Under the pieces are notes generated by a model. The model was not told the origin of the DNA. It saw nothing but the letters and a program-made list of their open reading frames with translations, and ran no database searches. A stretch of 64,000 nucleotides of DNA, taken from contig KN880556.1 in NCBI GenBank assembly GCA_000934385.1, forward strand, positions 1 to 64,000. The letters run 5' to 3'. Below, piece by piece: positions 53,652-64,000 of this stretch. How positions within the stretch are numbered: position 1 is the first letter of the stretch; every line of letters starts with the position of its first letter. Made by a program: the position numbers and the translations under genes. Source of the DNA: Cylindrobasidium torrendii FP15055 ss-10 (Eukaryota; Basidiomycota; Agaricomycetes; Agaricales; Physalacriaceae).

Positions 53652-56365
53652 ATGTCCGCGGACTCTGACTCGGATCGCAAGAGCATCAACGCTGTGGGCA
53701 GTCTGCCCCAGCTGCCTCACGACGATGAGAAGTTCGACGACAAGAACAACGACAAAGTTCAAGAAGTCGAAGTCGAGGATGAGATTGCGCTCGAGCGTGC
53801 CAACGACCTCCAGGTCTGTTTTCAACCGTTTTATTCCAATTTCCCTTGCTGACAGCAGTGCAGGAGCGCATCCTCAAGGGTGAGGCCAACATCGAAGAAT
53901 ACCGCGTCGAGAACGGCCACGACGTCGCCATTAAGGTGCTCAGCACTCGCGACGATTATGAACTCCCCGTCGTCACCTTCCGCATGATCTTCCTTGGACT
54001 TGGTTTCTCTGCCTTTGGGTGCGTCCATTCCGCACTCTTTCCGACTGCTCGCACTCACACCACGTGAAGCTCTGTCCTCGCACAGTTGTACTACTTCAAG
54101 CCGCAGACACTCAGTGTGTCCCAAGGTGCGTTCACTGACTACTTCCGCCGTCGCGCCCTCTGATCCGCCGCTAGGCTTCCTGCTCATCATGATCTACTTC
54201 GTCGGCAAGGCCTGGGAGCGCGTCATCCCAACATGGGGCCCACTCAAGTACATCAACCCTGGCAAATTCAACATCAAGGAGCACGCTGCAGCATACATTA
54301 TGGCATACACCGCTTCCGGCTCTGCGACCGCCATCCAGGTTATCTCTGTTCAAGATTTGTATTACGGCAACGAGGTCAACCCTGGCATTGCTATCTTCAC
54401 TCTGCTCGCGTCGCAGCTTATCGGCTACGCCTTCGCTGGACTCCTCCAAGAGGCGCTCGTCTATCCGTCGATGACTTTCTGGCCGACTGTTATTATGCCA
54501 GCGAACATGTTCCAGGCACTTCATTTCGACGGTGGCTTGGGGTCAAAGCGCACCAAGATGTTCTGGATCGTCTTTGGCGCTATCTTCTGTTGGGAGATCT
54601 TCCCTCAGTGGATTTTCCCGTGGCTCACTGGTATCTCCATCTTCTGCCTCATCGACCACAGCCACAGCACCATTAGGAACATCTTCGGTGGTGTATGTCA
54701 TCACTCTATCTTGTTCTCTTTTCGCTGTGCTGACCTGAACGTAGGCGTCGAACAACGAAGGCATGGGTATCCTGTCGCTCTGCCTCGACTGGAATTTGCT
54801 CGGATCATCGTCGCTGTACGTCCCGCTCTGGACACAGCTAAACGAGGATATCGGTATTTGCTTTACCGTGCGTGTATACATTGGTTTCCAGCTCCATTAT
54901 ACTGACAACAGTCACAGTACATCCTGATGAGTGCCGTGTACTACGGCAACATTTGGAATGCGAAGACCTTCCCCTTCATGTCACAGGCGCTGTTCAACGC
55001 TACTGGTGGAGAGTACGACCAATCTCTCCTCCTCACCGATAGCAAGTTCGACCCCGTCAAGTATGCGGAAATCGGTGTACGTCTTCTCCCATTATAGACA
55101 CATTTTTTCTTGTGCTAAATCGTCCCATAGCCCGCTTACTTCTCTGCGACGAACGTCTTGTCCATGATTACCCAGAACCTTGCCATGGGTGCGACATCTG
55201 TCCACGTCTTCTTGTTCTACTGGGATGAGTACGTGTGCTACATATGACTCTACTTCGTGACTGACTGGTATTTTCAGTATCAAGCCATTCCTTGCGCTTT
55301 TCAACCCTTGGCACAAGGGCGAGCGCTTCATTCACGACGAGCACTTCACCGCCATGAAACGCTACAAGCAGATTCCAAAGTACTGGTGGGGCATCCTCCT
55401 CGCAGTTGCCTATGGTATGGCTCAGGCGACGGATTACACCGGCCACTCCAACTTCACCTGGTGGCAGTTGACCGTCATCCTCGTCCTTTCGCTGTTCTTC
55501 GTATGTCCAATTTTTGGGTTTTCGCGCTCGTATTCTAATATCTATCCAGACGACCGTGTACTCTACAACGTCTGCGCTGCTTGGCTTCAAGGAATTCGGT
55601 GGCCAGCTCGATGGATTCTACCAGATGATCACCTCGTATATGGCTCCCGGAGACCCGGTCGCCAACATGTACGGCGCTCTCTACGGCTCGCAGCCCACGG
55701 TCCAGGGCATCAAACTACTCGCTGATCTTAAGCTCGGCCAATACTGCAAAATTCCCCCTCGCGTCAATTTCCTCGTCCAGATCCTCGGCTGCATTGTCGG
55801 CGCCATCCTCAACTACGTTATGGCGCTCTCCATCATCAAGAACCAGCGCGCAGACTTGCTGTCCATCGCCGGCACCCGTCTCTGGTCTGGCCAGAACGCG
55901 CAATCGTACAACTACAACGCCATCGCATGGGGCGCTCTCGGTCCGGAGATGTTCGCCCCCGGAAAGCCTTACTACTGGGTCCCCGCCGCACTCGGGCTCG
56001 GCGCGCTCTTCCCCATCCCAGGCTACATCCTTCACCGCATGTACCCCAAGAACACCTTCTTCGCCAACTTCAACACCGGCATCGTCACGCAATACGCCTG
56101 CTACCTCTCCGTCGGCATCAACACCTCCGTCAACACGTCCATGGTCATCGGAATCATCTCGCAGTGGTTCGTGCGCCGCCGCTTCCCCCGCGCGTTCACG
56201 AAATACAACTACATCGTCGCTGGTGCGTTGGATGGCGGAACCCAAGTTATTTCGTTCATCCTGAATTTGGCCGTGTTCGGTGCGGTCGGCACACCGCATC
56301 TCTTCCCAGAGTGGTGGGGCAACGACCTCAAGTACTCCGCGGATCGCTGCAAAGCGCCTGGTTAA
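53652..56365 (+). CDS. Oligopeptide transporter, OPT family (copy 1)
   Basis: Nine exons: 53652-53813, 53864-54018, 54070-54125, 54175-54692, 54745-54867, 54918-55076, 55131-55228, 55278-55500 and 55550-56365; 769 residues. A hydrophilic, acidic N-terminus (about 1-90) leads to STRDDYELPVVTFRMIFLGLG and then many membrane segments. OPT landmarks: NPGKFNIKEHAA, GNEVNPGIAIFTLLASQLIGYAFAGL, HFDGGLGSKRTKMFWIVFG, FTAMKRYKQIPKYWW, GDPVANMYGALYG, NYIVAGALDGGTQV and PEWWGND near the end. A plasma-membrane proton-coupled importer of small peptides (tetra/pentapeptides, possibly glutathione); actual substrate unknown. Exon lengths equal those of copy 2 exactly. Confidence 0.95.
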
Positions 56366-58852
56366 TTGACCATGCTTCGTCTGGTCTGGGTGGATTAGAT
56401 TTTAATATAGCGTTGTTCCGTTTTATTTCTGCTCGTATTTCTACCGTTGTGCTGGGTTCTATCCTCGAAGGGGGTATTTGTTGGGTATGTAGTTAATGTA
56501 CTGTAGCCGTATTTCTAGAAAATTATGAGAACAAATGCGTTGCTCCTTTTTTTCTCGCTGCTCTGTGGTGGTTCGGTGTTAATTTCTTCTTCTCAAGGAT
56601 GTGTTCGCTAGTAACTTGGCCTATCCTTGGCTTAGGCTTGGGTCACGGTCGCTTGGCATCGACGGTGCCGCGGATACAGAGTCTATTCGTACAATTGAAT
56701 AATACCGAGGCCGTCGACACGGATTCAATCTGATTCAATGGCCTTATCTTGCTTCCGTTGCCAGATCCGCTGGTCATAGGCCATGTTTAGGTCTGTTTAG
56801 GCATGACGAAAAAGGAAAGTGCTTGTCATCAATGGATACTTCATCATTGCATCACGCAAACAACTATGCCAGTCTGCGGACGCTCACCACGCTATTTTCC
56901 CGAGTAATTGAGGAGCGTACATACCCTTGCTAATGCAAGTTATTAGCGAAATTCAAAAGTAGCTTTGCGATAATATCATCAAATACCAAGAACGACAGCG
57001 CTCTAAGTAGTGGACCGATTGCACGTCGAAATGCGTTAGTTACGCCTCAATCCTTGTTTAAGACCAGGCTGGCACATACAGCATCACTGATATACACTCA
57101 TTAGGTGAGACGAATATTCACGAGTGGCACATGATCTTGCATGCATAGCCATTTTTGGTCATTCACGAACGGCCTGTTTTCGGCACAGCACTAATTTTGT
57201 ACACGATCGTGACCGCACTTTTCTTTACTCCGCGCTCACAAACACAGGAGTAGCCTTTGATACCTGTTGCAAGTGACGTACATCGACGAAAATAATATTT
57301 CAGCAGTAGATAACGTCCACGTCCACCTCCGTACGATTCCACCATCGCAAGACGTCTTGATGTACTTTTACTACACAGGCTGCGAAAAGTCAGTACCCTC
57401 GGTCTTCTCGGAAGTCCGAGTGGTGGTCGTTGCACGTCCGGCCAAGGATTGAACATTGAATGGTTGAAGTCGAGCGCTCAAAATGTCCCCACACATCATC
57501 CGGACTTTGAGCCTACCTTCTCATCGTTAGCCCGGCCACGGATGGGCTGCCCGGACTCGAGCACTCTAGCTTACACTGATTCATACACAGTCCAAGGACA
57601 GCTTCAAGCTCGCCGTGCTCGAGCAAAGGCGTCAGAAAGACGTGCTCACTATGCCTAGCGCCCGTCGCTGGCTCGTCGTGTGGAAATGCCACTGGCCATA
57701 TGCGGAAATTCTATAAATAGACCTCTTCAAGTCTCGTGATTTGTCGAGTCCCAGCAATTCTCCGGGCCGCATGTGTGTGTCCACCCACTCTCAGGTCCAC
57801 TTTGAGGTCCCAGAAGGTGTACACAGTTGCGACTTGCAGTGGAAAGCACGAGAACGAAGAGCGGAGGTTGCATGGGTAACAACCGACGTGGTAGTGCGGG
57901 CGATGGGTCTGCGATAGTAGTCTAAGTAGAGTGCGCAGGCGGGCAGTGGCGGCCGCCTGGTTTCCTAATAAGGATTTTTTAGAAATTGCCGTGGGGAGAA
58001 ATGAGGCGTGGGTGTGCTGCATTCGTTTGACTGGCAGTTTCTGATAATGCTCGAACGTATGGTTGGAAAGTGTGAACATGACCACAACGATGTGGTGTGC
58101 TGCATGAGAATATGGAGAAACCATGGGGCGCGATGACTTTCAGCTGAGCGCATGTTGCTGTGTATGCCTACGTCTCTGCGGTCTCTCCACGGACCACGAC
58201 GTCGCCTGGTCCCTCATGTGCTGACTGGCAATATGGGGTCTATTTCTGCCACTCGTAGTGGCCGTTTCTGAGCTCTTATCTGCCCAGGTACCATGCGCTA
58301 TGCCAAATTCCCACGGTTCTCATTGGACAGAGTCCAGGCTTATGCCTCGGATGCCACCGGTCCATTTCGTCCATTGTGACGAATATAGCCACATCCCGTC
58401 GAGTGCCCATTTACGCTCGAGATCCGGAGCATCGAGATTGTACGCCATTCGGTGGAGATACACCTCACCGCCTATTTTGAGATCGATGTCCGCCATTATC
58501 GCTTCTTCGACGATGGATCTGTGAAGAAGGGCGCGCGAGACGACGAGCTACACGGCGGGATGCTTCTTCTTCCGTCGCCGTGCCTGGCGGGAGACGATCT
58601 CGGCCCAGGCGCGCGCTTCTGGCGGGGTCCGGTACCTGACGGTGCTTCCGCCGGGTGGAGTGCATTTGGGCGCACGTCAAAGATAAGGACTTTGAGAAGC
58701 ATGGTACACTGGTGGCCTCAGGTAAGCTGAAACCATGCGACCATGTGTAGCCGTACGCTTCTAAAAGCAATATAAGCTCTAGCTGATGGAATGGTTCCGT
58801 CTGTGCAGAAGACCACGCTCTTCCCCGTCGCGTCCAGCTCTCCCCACTCACG
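56366..58852. other. Intergenic between OPT genes, with possible gene remnant
   Basis: About 2.5 kb. Most shows nothing. At about 58400-58680 the plus strand is open and protein-like (LEIRSIEIVRHSVEIHLTAY, FEIDVRHYRFFDDGSVKK, LAGDDLGPGARFWRGP) but lacks an ATG and upstream exons. It runs into the AGATAAGGACTTTGAGAAGC segment shared with the region before the first OPT gene. Best read as the remains of a gene or upstream exon copied with the OPT unit. Confidence 0.4.
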
Positions 58853-61559
58853 ATGTCTACGGACTCTGACTCGGATCGCAAGAGCATCAACGCCGTGGGA
58901 AGCTTGCCCAGGCTCGCCCACGACGACGAGAAATTCGACGGAAAGCAGGATGACACCGTCAAGGAGGTCGAAGTCGAAGATGAGGTCGCCCTCGAGCGTG
59001 CCAACGACCTTCAGGTGCGTCGCCTTTGGATCTCTATGCCTCATCGTACTCACAGGCTTTGCAGGAGCGCATCCTGAAGGGCGAGGCCGACATTGACGAG
59101 TACCGCGTCGAAAACGGTCACGACGTTGCCATCAAGGTGCTCAGCACCCGCGACGACTTTGACCTCCCAGTCGTCACTTTCCGCATGATCTTCCTCGGTC
59201 TTGGTTTCTCCGCCTTCGGGTATGCTTCTGTTCTCTGCTCAATGTCACATTTATTCACACGACTCGCAGCTCTGTGCTCGCACAGCTGTACTACTTCAAG
59301 CCCCAGACGCTCAACGTCTCGCAGGGTGAGTTTCCATTGTACGCGAGATGGCATCAGCCACCTGACTTGTCGCCAGGCTTCCTGCTCATTATGATTTACT
59401 TCGTCGGCAAGGCCTGGGAGCGTGTGATCCCCACATGGGGTCCGCTCAAGTACATCAACCCTGGCAAATTCGGTATTAAGGAGCACGCTGCAGCATACAT
59501 TATGGCGTACACTGCTTCTGGTTCAGCGACTGCCATCCAGGTCATTTCCGTCCAGGATCTCTACTACGGCAACGAAGTCAACCCCGGTATCGCCATCTTC
59601 ACCCTCCTCGCATCCCAGCTCGTCGGCTATGCCTTCGCCGGTCTGCTCCAGGAGGCTCTTGTCTACCCGTCAATGGCTTTCTGGCCGACCGTCATCATGC
59701 CCGCCAACATGTTCCAGGCTCTCCACTTCGACGGTGGTCTTGGTTCGAAGCGTACAAAGATGTTCTGGATTGTATTTGGCGCTATCTTCTGCTGGGAAAT
59801 CTTCCCTCAGTGGATCTTCCCATGGCTCACAGGCATGTCCATCGTCTGCCTCATCGACCACAGCCATGCCACCCTGCGCAACGTCTTCGGTGGTGTACGT
59901 GCATTCCGCCGGTCTATCCGCCTTCCTTGCTGATTTTACTCCAGGCTTCCAACAACGAGGGCATGGGTATTCTTGCACTTTGCCTCGACTGGAATCTCAT
60001 CGGCTCCACATCGCTGTACATTCCGCTTTGGACCCAGCTTAACGAGGATATTGGTATCTGCTTGACCGTACGCTCGCTCGGTTTTTCCCCTTCACATTGT
60101 CCTGACACTCATCTTAGTACGTCCTCATGAGCGCTATCTACTACGGCAACGTCTGGAACGCAAAGACCTTCCCTTTCATGTCCCAGGCTTTGTTCAACGC
60201 GACCGGTGGAGAGTACAACCAAACCGCTGTGCTCACGAACAACAAGTTCGACCCCGTCAAGTACCAGGACGTCGGCGTACGTGGCGCCCCTTTGGGTTCC
60301 ATTTTTTCTAACATCTCTTCAGCCCGCCTACTTCTCTGGAACCAATGTTCTGTCCCTGCTCACACAGAATCTTGCCATGGGTGCCACCTCCGTTCACGTC
60401 TTCCTCTTCTACTGGGATGAGTGCGTCACGGCTTCTACTTAACTTAACTTAGATGGCTAACTTATCGGCAGCATCAAGCCTTTCCTCATGATCTTCAACC
60501 CGTGGAACAAGGGTGCTCGCTTCGTCCACGACGAACACTACACAGCCATGAAGCGCTATAAGCAGATTCCTCTCTACTGGTGGCTGGTTCTTCTCGCTAT
60601 CGCCTACGGCATGGCCCAGGCAACCGACTACACAGGCCACTCGAACTTCACCTGGTGGCAGCTCACCGTCATCCTGATCTTGTCGCTGTTCTTCGTACGT
60701 CCTTCGCATTGCTTGACATTTTCCCTCTCTTACGCCTTTATAGACTACCGTGTACGCAACGACAAGTGCTCTCCTCGGCTTCAAACAGTTTAGCAGTCAG
60801 CTCGACGGCTTCTACCAGATGATCACATCGTACATGGCTCCCGGAGACCCCGTCGCCAACATGTACGGCGCTCTCTACGGCTCGCAGCCCACCGTCCAGG
60901 GTATCAAGCTCCTCGGTGACCTCAAACTCGGCCAGTACTGCAAGATCCCTCCCCGTATCAACTTCCTCGTCCAGATTCTTGGCTGTGTCGTCGGTGCCAT
61001 CCTCAACTACGTTATGGCTCTCTCCATCATCAAGAACCAGCGCGCAGACCTGCTTTCTATCGCTGGTACCCGTCTGTGGTCCGGCCAGAACGCCCAGTCG
61101 TTCAACTTCAGCGCCATCGCCTGGGGTGCGCTCGGTCCGGAGATGTTCGCGCCTGGAAAGAAGTACTACATGGTTCCCGCCGCGCTCGGTATCGGCGCGC
61201 TGTTCCCTATCCCTGGATACATCCTCCACCGGTACTTCCCCAAGAATCAGTTCTTTGCGAACTTCAACACTGGTATCGTTACGCAGTACGCGTGTGATTT
61301 GTCTGTCGGTATCAACACCTCTGTGAACACGTCGATGTTCATCGGTGTGGTGTCGCAGTGGTTCATCCGTCGTCGCTTCCCCCGTGCGTTCACGAAGTAC
61401 AACTACATCGTCGCTGGCGCGTTGGACGGCGGTACCCAAGTCATCTCCTTCATCCTCAACTTGGCGGTGTTCGGTGCTGTGGGGACAGCACATAACTTCC
61501 CCGAGTGGTGGGGTAACGATTTCAAGTATTCTGCGGATCGTTGTATGCTGCCTGGCTAA
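58853..61559 (+). CDS. Oligopeptide transporter, OPT family (copy 2)
   Basis: Nine exons: 58853-59014, 59065-59219, 59270-59325, 59377-59894, 59945-60067, 60118-60276, 60323-60420, 60472-60694 and 60744-61559; 769 residues, each exon the same length as in copy 1. Landmarks repeat: MSTDSDSDRKSINAVGSLP, NPGKFGIKEHAA, GNEVNPGIAIFTLLASQLVG, HFDGGLGSKRTKMFW, GDPVANMYGALYG, NYIVAGALDGGTQV and FPEWWGNDFKYSADRC. Protein similarity is very high while introns and synonymous positions differ, so the pair is not brand new and is under purifying selection. Likely a plasma-membrane peptide/proton symporter; different regulation or specificity between copies is possible but not shown. Confidence 0.95.
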
Positions 61560-61949
61560 TTGGGACTGGGGGATCCGGACTGGTTTTTAGATTATTTATA
61601 TATACGTTGTACCCCCTGCGTCTTACATATAAAAGCATAGTGTACCGTTGTGCTCACCCTACTTACATACTTACTGTTGTGCTGTTTCTTAAGTCTTGGA
61701 GGGGTGGGGAGCGCCGGTGTGGGTTGGCGGTGTATAGTGTAATTTTACGATTGCGTATGAGGGAAAGGGAATGCGAATGCGAAGAAAAATGATAACCTCT
61801 TATGTGGGATTTCGGTTTGGTGGACATCAAGTTAATGTCGTTAGTAACAGAGAAAGGGTTGAGAGCTCCTCAAGTCTATTGCCTTCCTTTCGAGCTACAT
61901 ATGTTTTAGCATTCACTGAATACTTCGTTACTTCGCGTTGAGTGTCTCA
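61560..61949. other. Intergenic
   Basis: About 390 bases, 3' region of OPT copy 2; convergent with F-box member 6. Nothing else seen. Confidence 0.45.
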
Positions 61950-62072
61950 AGGCCTTGTAGGTATACCAATCGCACAACAGGACATGGGGAGAGCATAGAT
62001 ACACATACATACAGAAATAATGCACAACTCGTCCTAGCTTGTACTCTAATCCTCAGTTGCGCACGACAAGGC
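61950..62072 (-). repeat. Shared 3' flank of F-box paralogs (copy 2)
   Basis: Matches 35838-35957 (shared GTAGGTATACCAATCGCACAAC and more) and lies directly downstream of F-box member 6, as copy 1 does for member 1. Likely duplicated 3' UTR. Confidence 0.6.
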
Positions 62073-63185
62073 TCAGTACGGTTTCACGATGCCTTTCGTA
62101 TTCACCTTTCGCATCGTCTTCAGAAGCGTCTTATTGGCATCCTCTCCTTTGACCCGTACGGCAATATCATTCAGCTCCGTCCACACACCCTCATCCAGCG
62201 AAGAACCAAAATCCGCAACCGTGTTCTTGCTTGTAAGATCCCACCGCACCCGGCGCACATTCGGAAAGGCGACGAATGTGTCTGGGATGCACCAGTCCCA
62301 GCACATACTGGTCACCTCCTCGATGTGGACGATGAGCTCGGTGAGGAACACCAGAGGTTCCTGCCGCCATTCCGAAATCGCGCGCACGATGGCGTACAGA
62401 GGTTGTTGTGTGTATTCCTGCAAACGCAGGGATTCGAGCGTCGGGGTGCAAAGCCATTCCGAGATGGTGAGTGGAGTGTTGTTGAGGGTGAGTGTCTTGA
62501 GAACGGGCAGTACCACTTTTATTGGCACCCCGAACGAGGCTCTGATCTTTGCGCCGAACGTGATGTGGGTTAACGTTGATGCCGAGGGTGCGAGAGCGCT
62601 TTGAATTGGGATGGTCATGTCGTCCGCTAACAGGTCCTCCAGGCTCGGGAATATGGGAGTCGTTGGGAGGTTTACACTTGAGCAGCAAAAGTTTCTGAGC
62701 TCCAAAAAACGGTGCTGAAAGGGAATTATGGCGTGTGTGTCGGGGTCTCGGAGTGCAGGAATTCCCCAGCATTGACCAGATACAGAGAAGGTACGGATGT
62801 TCGGGAAATAGGCAAAGTTCAATATTTCGAGAAGTGCTGTGCTTGTATAAGTCAGTTGTAGGACAAGGTGATGCGCGCGCTCTGTGGATTTGGGGAGGGG
62901 ATTTTCCAGTGCTATATCTGCTAGACCTAAGACGAGGGGTAAAGGATTGCTTCTGTAGGTGTATTCATCGCAGGAACCGAGTTTTTTATCAACGAAAGTC
63001 CATAGTTCCAACAGTCCGAGTGCTACGGCACGCCAGCGTCGGCATACGTGGGAAACCACGACCGCCATGCGGGCGTTTTCGATGATCTGAGCGCACTCCA
63101 GGAAGGTCGAATCACGGTCTTGTACCAGGATAAAGATGTGCTGCAGAATTTCAACAGGCAGAGAGTTGGCATGGGCGACCATCAT
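62073..63185 (-). CDS. F-box-like protein, EILQHIF family (member 6)
   Basis: Intronless, 370 residues from the ATG at 63185 (a second ATG follows directly; an upstream TTG was discarded). Blocks: LPVEILQHIFILVQDRDSTF, ECAQIIENARMAVVVSHVCRRWRAVALGLLELW, FLELRNFCC, FPSLEDLLADDM, PSASTLTHITFGAK, TLTLNNTPLTI, WLCTPTLESLRLQEYTQ, FPNVRRVRWDLTSK and DIAVRVKGEDANKTL, ending GIVKP-Y. It lies about 15 kb from the other copies, beyond the BTB, Rho, GPI1 and OPT genes, yet shares both 5' box and 3' flank with them. It resembles member 1 most closely by eye. Confidence 0.82.
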   Translation of the reverse strand: MMVAHANSLPVEILQHIFILVQDRDSTFLECAQIIENARMAVVVSHVCRRWRAVALGLLELWTFVDKKLGSCDEYTYRSNPLPLVLGLADIALENPLPKSTERAHHLVLQLTYTSTALLEILNFAYFPNIRTFSVSGQCWGIPALRDPDTHAIIPFQHRFLELRNFCCSSVNLPTTPIFPSLEDLLADDMTIPIQSALAPSASTLTHITFGAKIRASFGVPIKVVLPVLKTLTLNNTPLTISEWLCTPTLESLRLQEYTQQPLYAIVRAISEWRQEPLVFLTELIVHIEEVTSMCWDWCIPDTFVAFPNVRRVRWDLTSKNTVADFGSSLDEGVWTELNDIAVRVKGEDANKTLLKTMRKVNTKGIVKPY

Positions 63186-63624
63186 GATGGACAAGACTCA
63201 AGACGAAGAAACTGATGATCGGTCCGTACACCGGTTGGAATTGGCAACGACTAGGATCGTGTGGGCAAATGATTGGTAGGTACTAAAAAATGAACGAATT
63301 CCCGTATTTTCCGGCCCAGCTTTTGACGTTTTCAGCACTGATATACAGGGTGTGTAATCATCTGTTTGACTCTCACCTACTCCGCTATCCAGATCTCTCC
63401 GTGGATAGTCACGGTACGGAAGAAGAACATTGTACGAGCATACAGCAGAAAACGGCCAGAATCGAAAGATTTGACCGACTCAAATTACACCGACTCATAC
63501 TTACTGATGATTTTCCTCGTCCTTCGCACACTCCCGAACACTTATCGTAAGTAAATTCACAATCATGTTGAACTGAGATGCACCCTGTCATTTCGAGTCG
63601 TAATGATAAAACAAAAACAAATAG
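63186..63624. other. Intergenic
   Basis: About 440 bases: promoter of F-box member 6 and 3' region of the gene at the right edge. Confidence 0.45.
63213..63226 (-). promoter_or_regulatory. Shared start-proximal box (F-box member 6)
   Basis: CGGACCGATCATCA on the minus strand, 27 bases before the ATG at 63185, preceded by GGTGTA as in member 4. Confidence 0.5.
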
Positions 63625-64000
63625 CTAACTCATAGCTAGACGGAAGCTACCCAAATAAGCGAAATCATCATCGAAGTGCTCGTTGTACGTGTCCCCCATC
63701 TCGTCTTTTCCACCGTCGTTCTCAGAGGCCGTCGACTCCGAATCACTGTCATTCTCCGTGGACACAACGGGAGACTGAGTAACGATAAACCTTGGGGCAA
63801 ACAAAGCTTTGGGTTGCGTTTCGGATGTTCTGGTACCACTCCCAGAGGATAGAGAGGAAGGTGGAGGGAAAATGCGGTCGGATGTGCGCGGCTTTCGAGC
63901 GTTCGAGTCTGTGGAGGTCTTGGCCCTGGGGCGAAATCTAGCAAGCGAGCGATCTGCAGAGCGAGATGTAGCTGAAGACGAAGTCGAAGTGCGGCTGAGG
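63625..64000 (-). CDS. 3' end of an unassigned gene (partial)
   Basis: The minus strand is open from the window edge to a TAG at 63625-63627, coding about 124 residues with no start inside the window. The sequence is Ser/Thr/Arg-rich (TSTSSSATSRSADRSLARF, PPPSSLSSGSGTRTSE), then acidic (ENDSDSESTASENDGGKDE), ending DTYNEHFDDDFAYLGSFRLAMS. It looks like the disordered C-terminal tail of a larger, probably nuclear or regulatory protein. No family can be named. A donor-like GT in the last codons (TTG G|GTAGCT) leaves a further exon possible. Confidence 0.5.
   Translation of the reverse strand, partial: LSRTSTSSSATSRSADRSLARFRPRAKTSTDSNARKPRTSDRIFPPPSSLSSGSGTRTSETQPKALFAPRFIVTQSPVVSTENDSDSESTASENDGGKDEMGDTYNEHFDDDFAYLGSFRLAMS

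Noticed and set aside
53244..53825. 193-codon minus-strand frame overlapping the start of OPT copy 1.
   Set aside because: Covers the OPT first exon in antisense and lacks family similarity.
60738..61493. 251-codon open frame antisense to the last exon of OPT copy 2 (and a similar one at 55715-56299).
   Set aside because: A shadow of the GC-rich coding strand; composition is Asp/Glu/Arg/Val-rich as expected from antisense of a membrane protein, with no domain.
1..64000. tRNA, rRNA, CRISPR arrays, complete transposons.
   Set aside because: Read through for cloverleaf-type ends, repeat-spacer periodicity and transposase or reverse-transcriptase motifs; none found. A covariance-model scan could still reveal a tRNA.

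Overview
The window reads as nuclear DNA of a mushroom-forming basidiomycete (Agaricomycetes). Genes on both strands are split by many small introns (mostly 48-56 bases, GT...AG with YTNAY-like branch sites). The family content fits this: an AA9 lytic polysaccharide monooxygenase, oligopeptide transporters, MYND/DUF4470 and HMG-box proteins, P450s, and a large set of F-box-like paralogs. Some open frames begin with TTG or GTG; for those I moved the start to the first supported ATG. Exon boundaries were worked out by hand from splice signals, reading frame and paralog comparison. Where a full exon list is given, the exon lengths sum to an intact frame unless stated.

Layout. 1-8.3 kb: a doubtful partial gene, then two tandem minus-strand receptor-like single-pass membrane proteins, a small membrane protein and an unassigned serine-rich protein. 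8.8-19.4 kb: a MYND zinc-finger protein divergent from prefoldin subunit 3, a C-terminal zinc-finger protein, an HMG-box protein whose promoter region is duplicated (one copy carries a MITE-like inverted repeat), and an unassigned 546-residue protein. 20.1-24.7 kb: a tandem pair of small unassigned genes, one decayed, and the nucleoporin NIC96/NUP93. 25-31 kb: two tandem P450s with identical intron positions, followed by an AA9 monooxygenase. 31.6-47 kb: an F-box/LRR-like protein, a large membrane protein, five F-box-like paralogs, and a proline/serine-rich disordered protein. 47.2-52.2 kb: a BTB protein, a Rho-family GTPase and GPI1/PIG-Q. 53.6-61.6 kb: two OPT transporters of identical length and exon structure. 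62-64 kb: a sixth F-box paralog and the 3' end of a gene running off the right edge.

The conserved single-copy genes (prefoldin, NIC96, Rho GTPase, GPI1) form a backbone for chaperone, nuclear pore, polarity and GPI-anchor functions. Lineage-specific duplicated families sit between them. The F-box paralogs share a short box just 5' of the ATG and share 3' flanks, so whole transcription units were copied. P450s, AA9 and OPT transporters suit a plant-matter-degrading lifestyle, but nothing in the sequence shows they act in one pathway. No tRNA, rRNA, CRISPR array or intact transposon was recognised.
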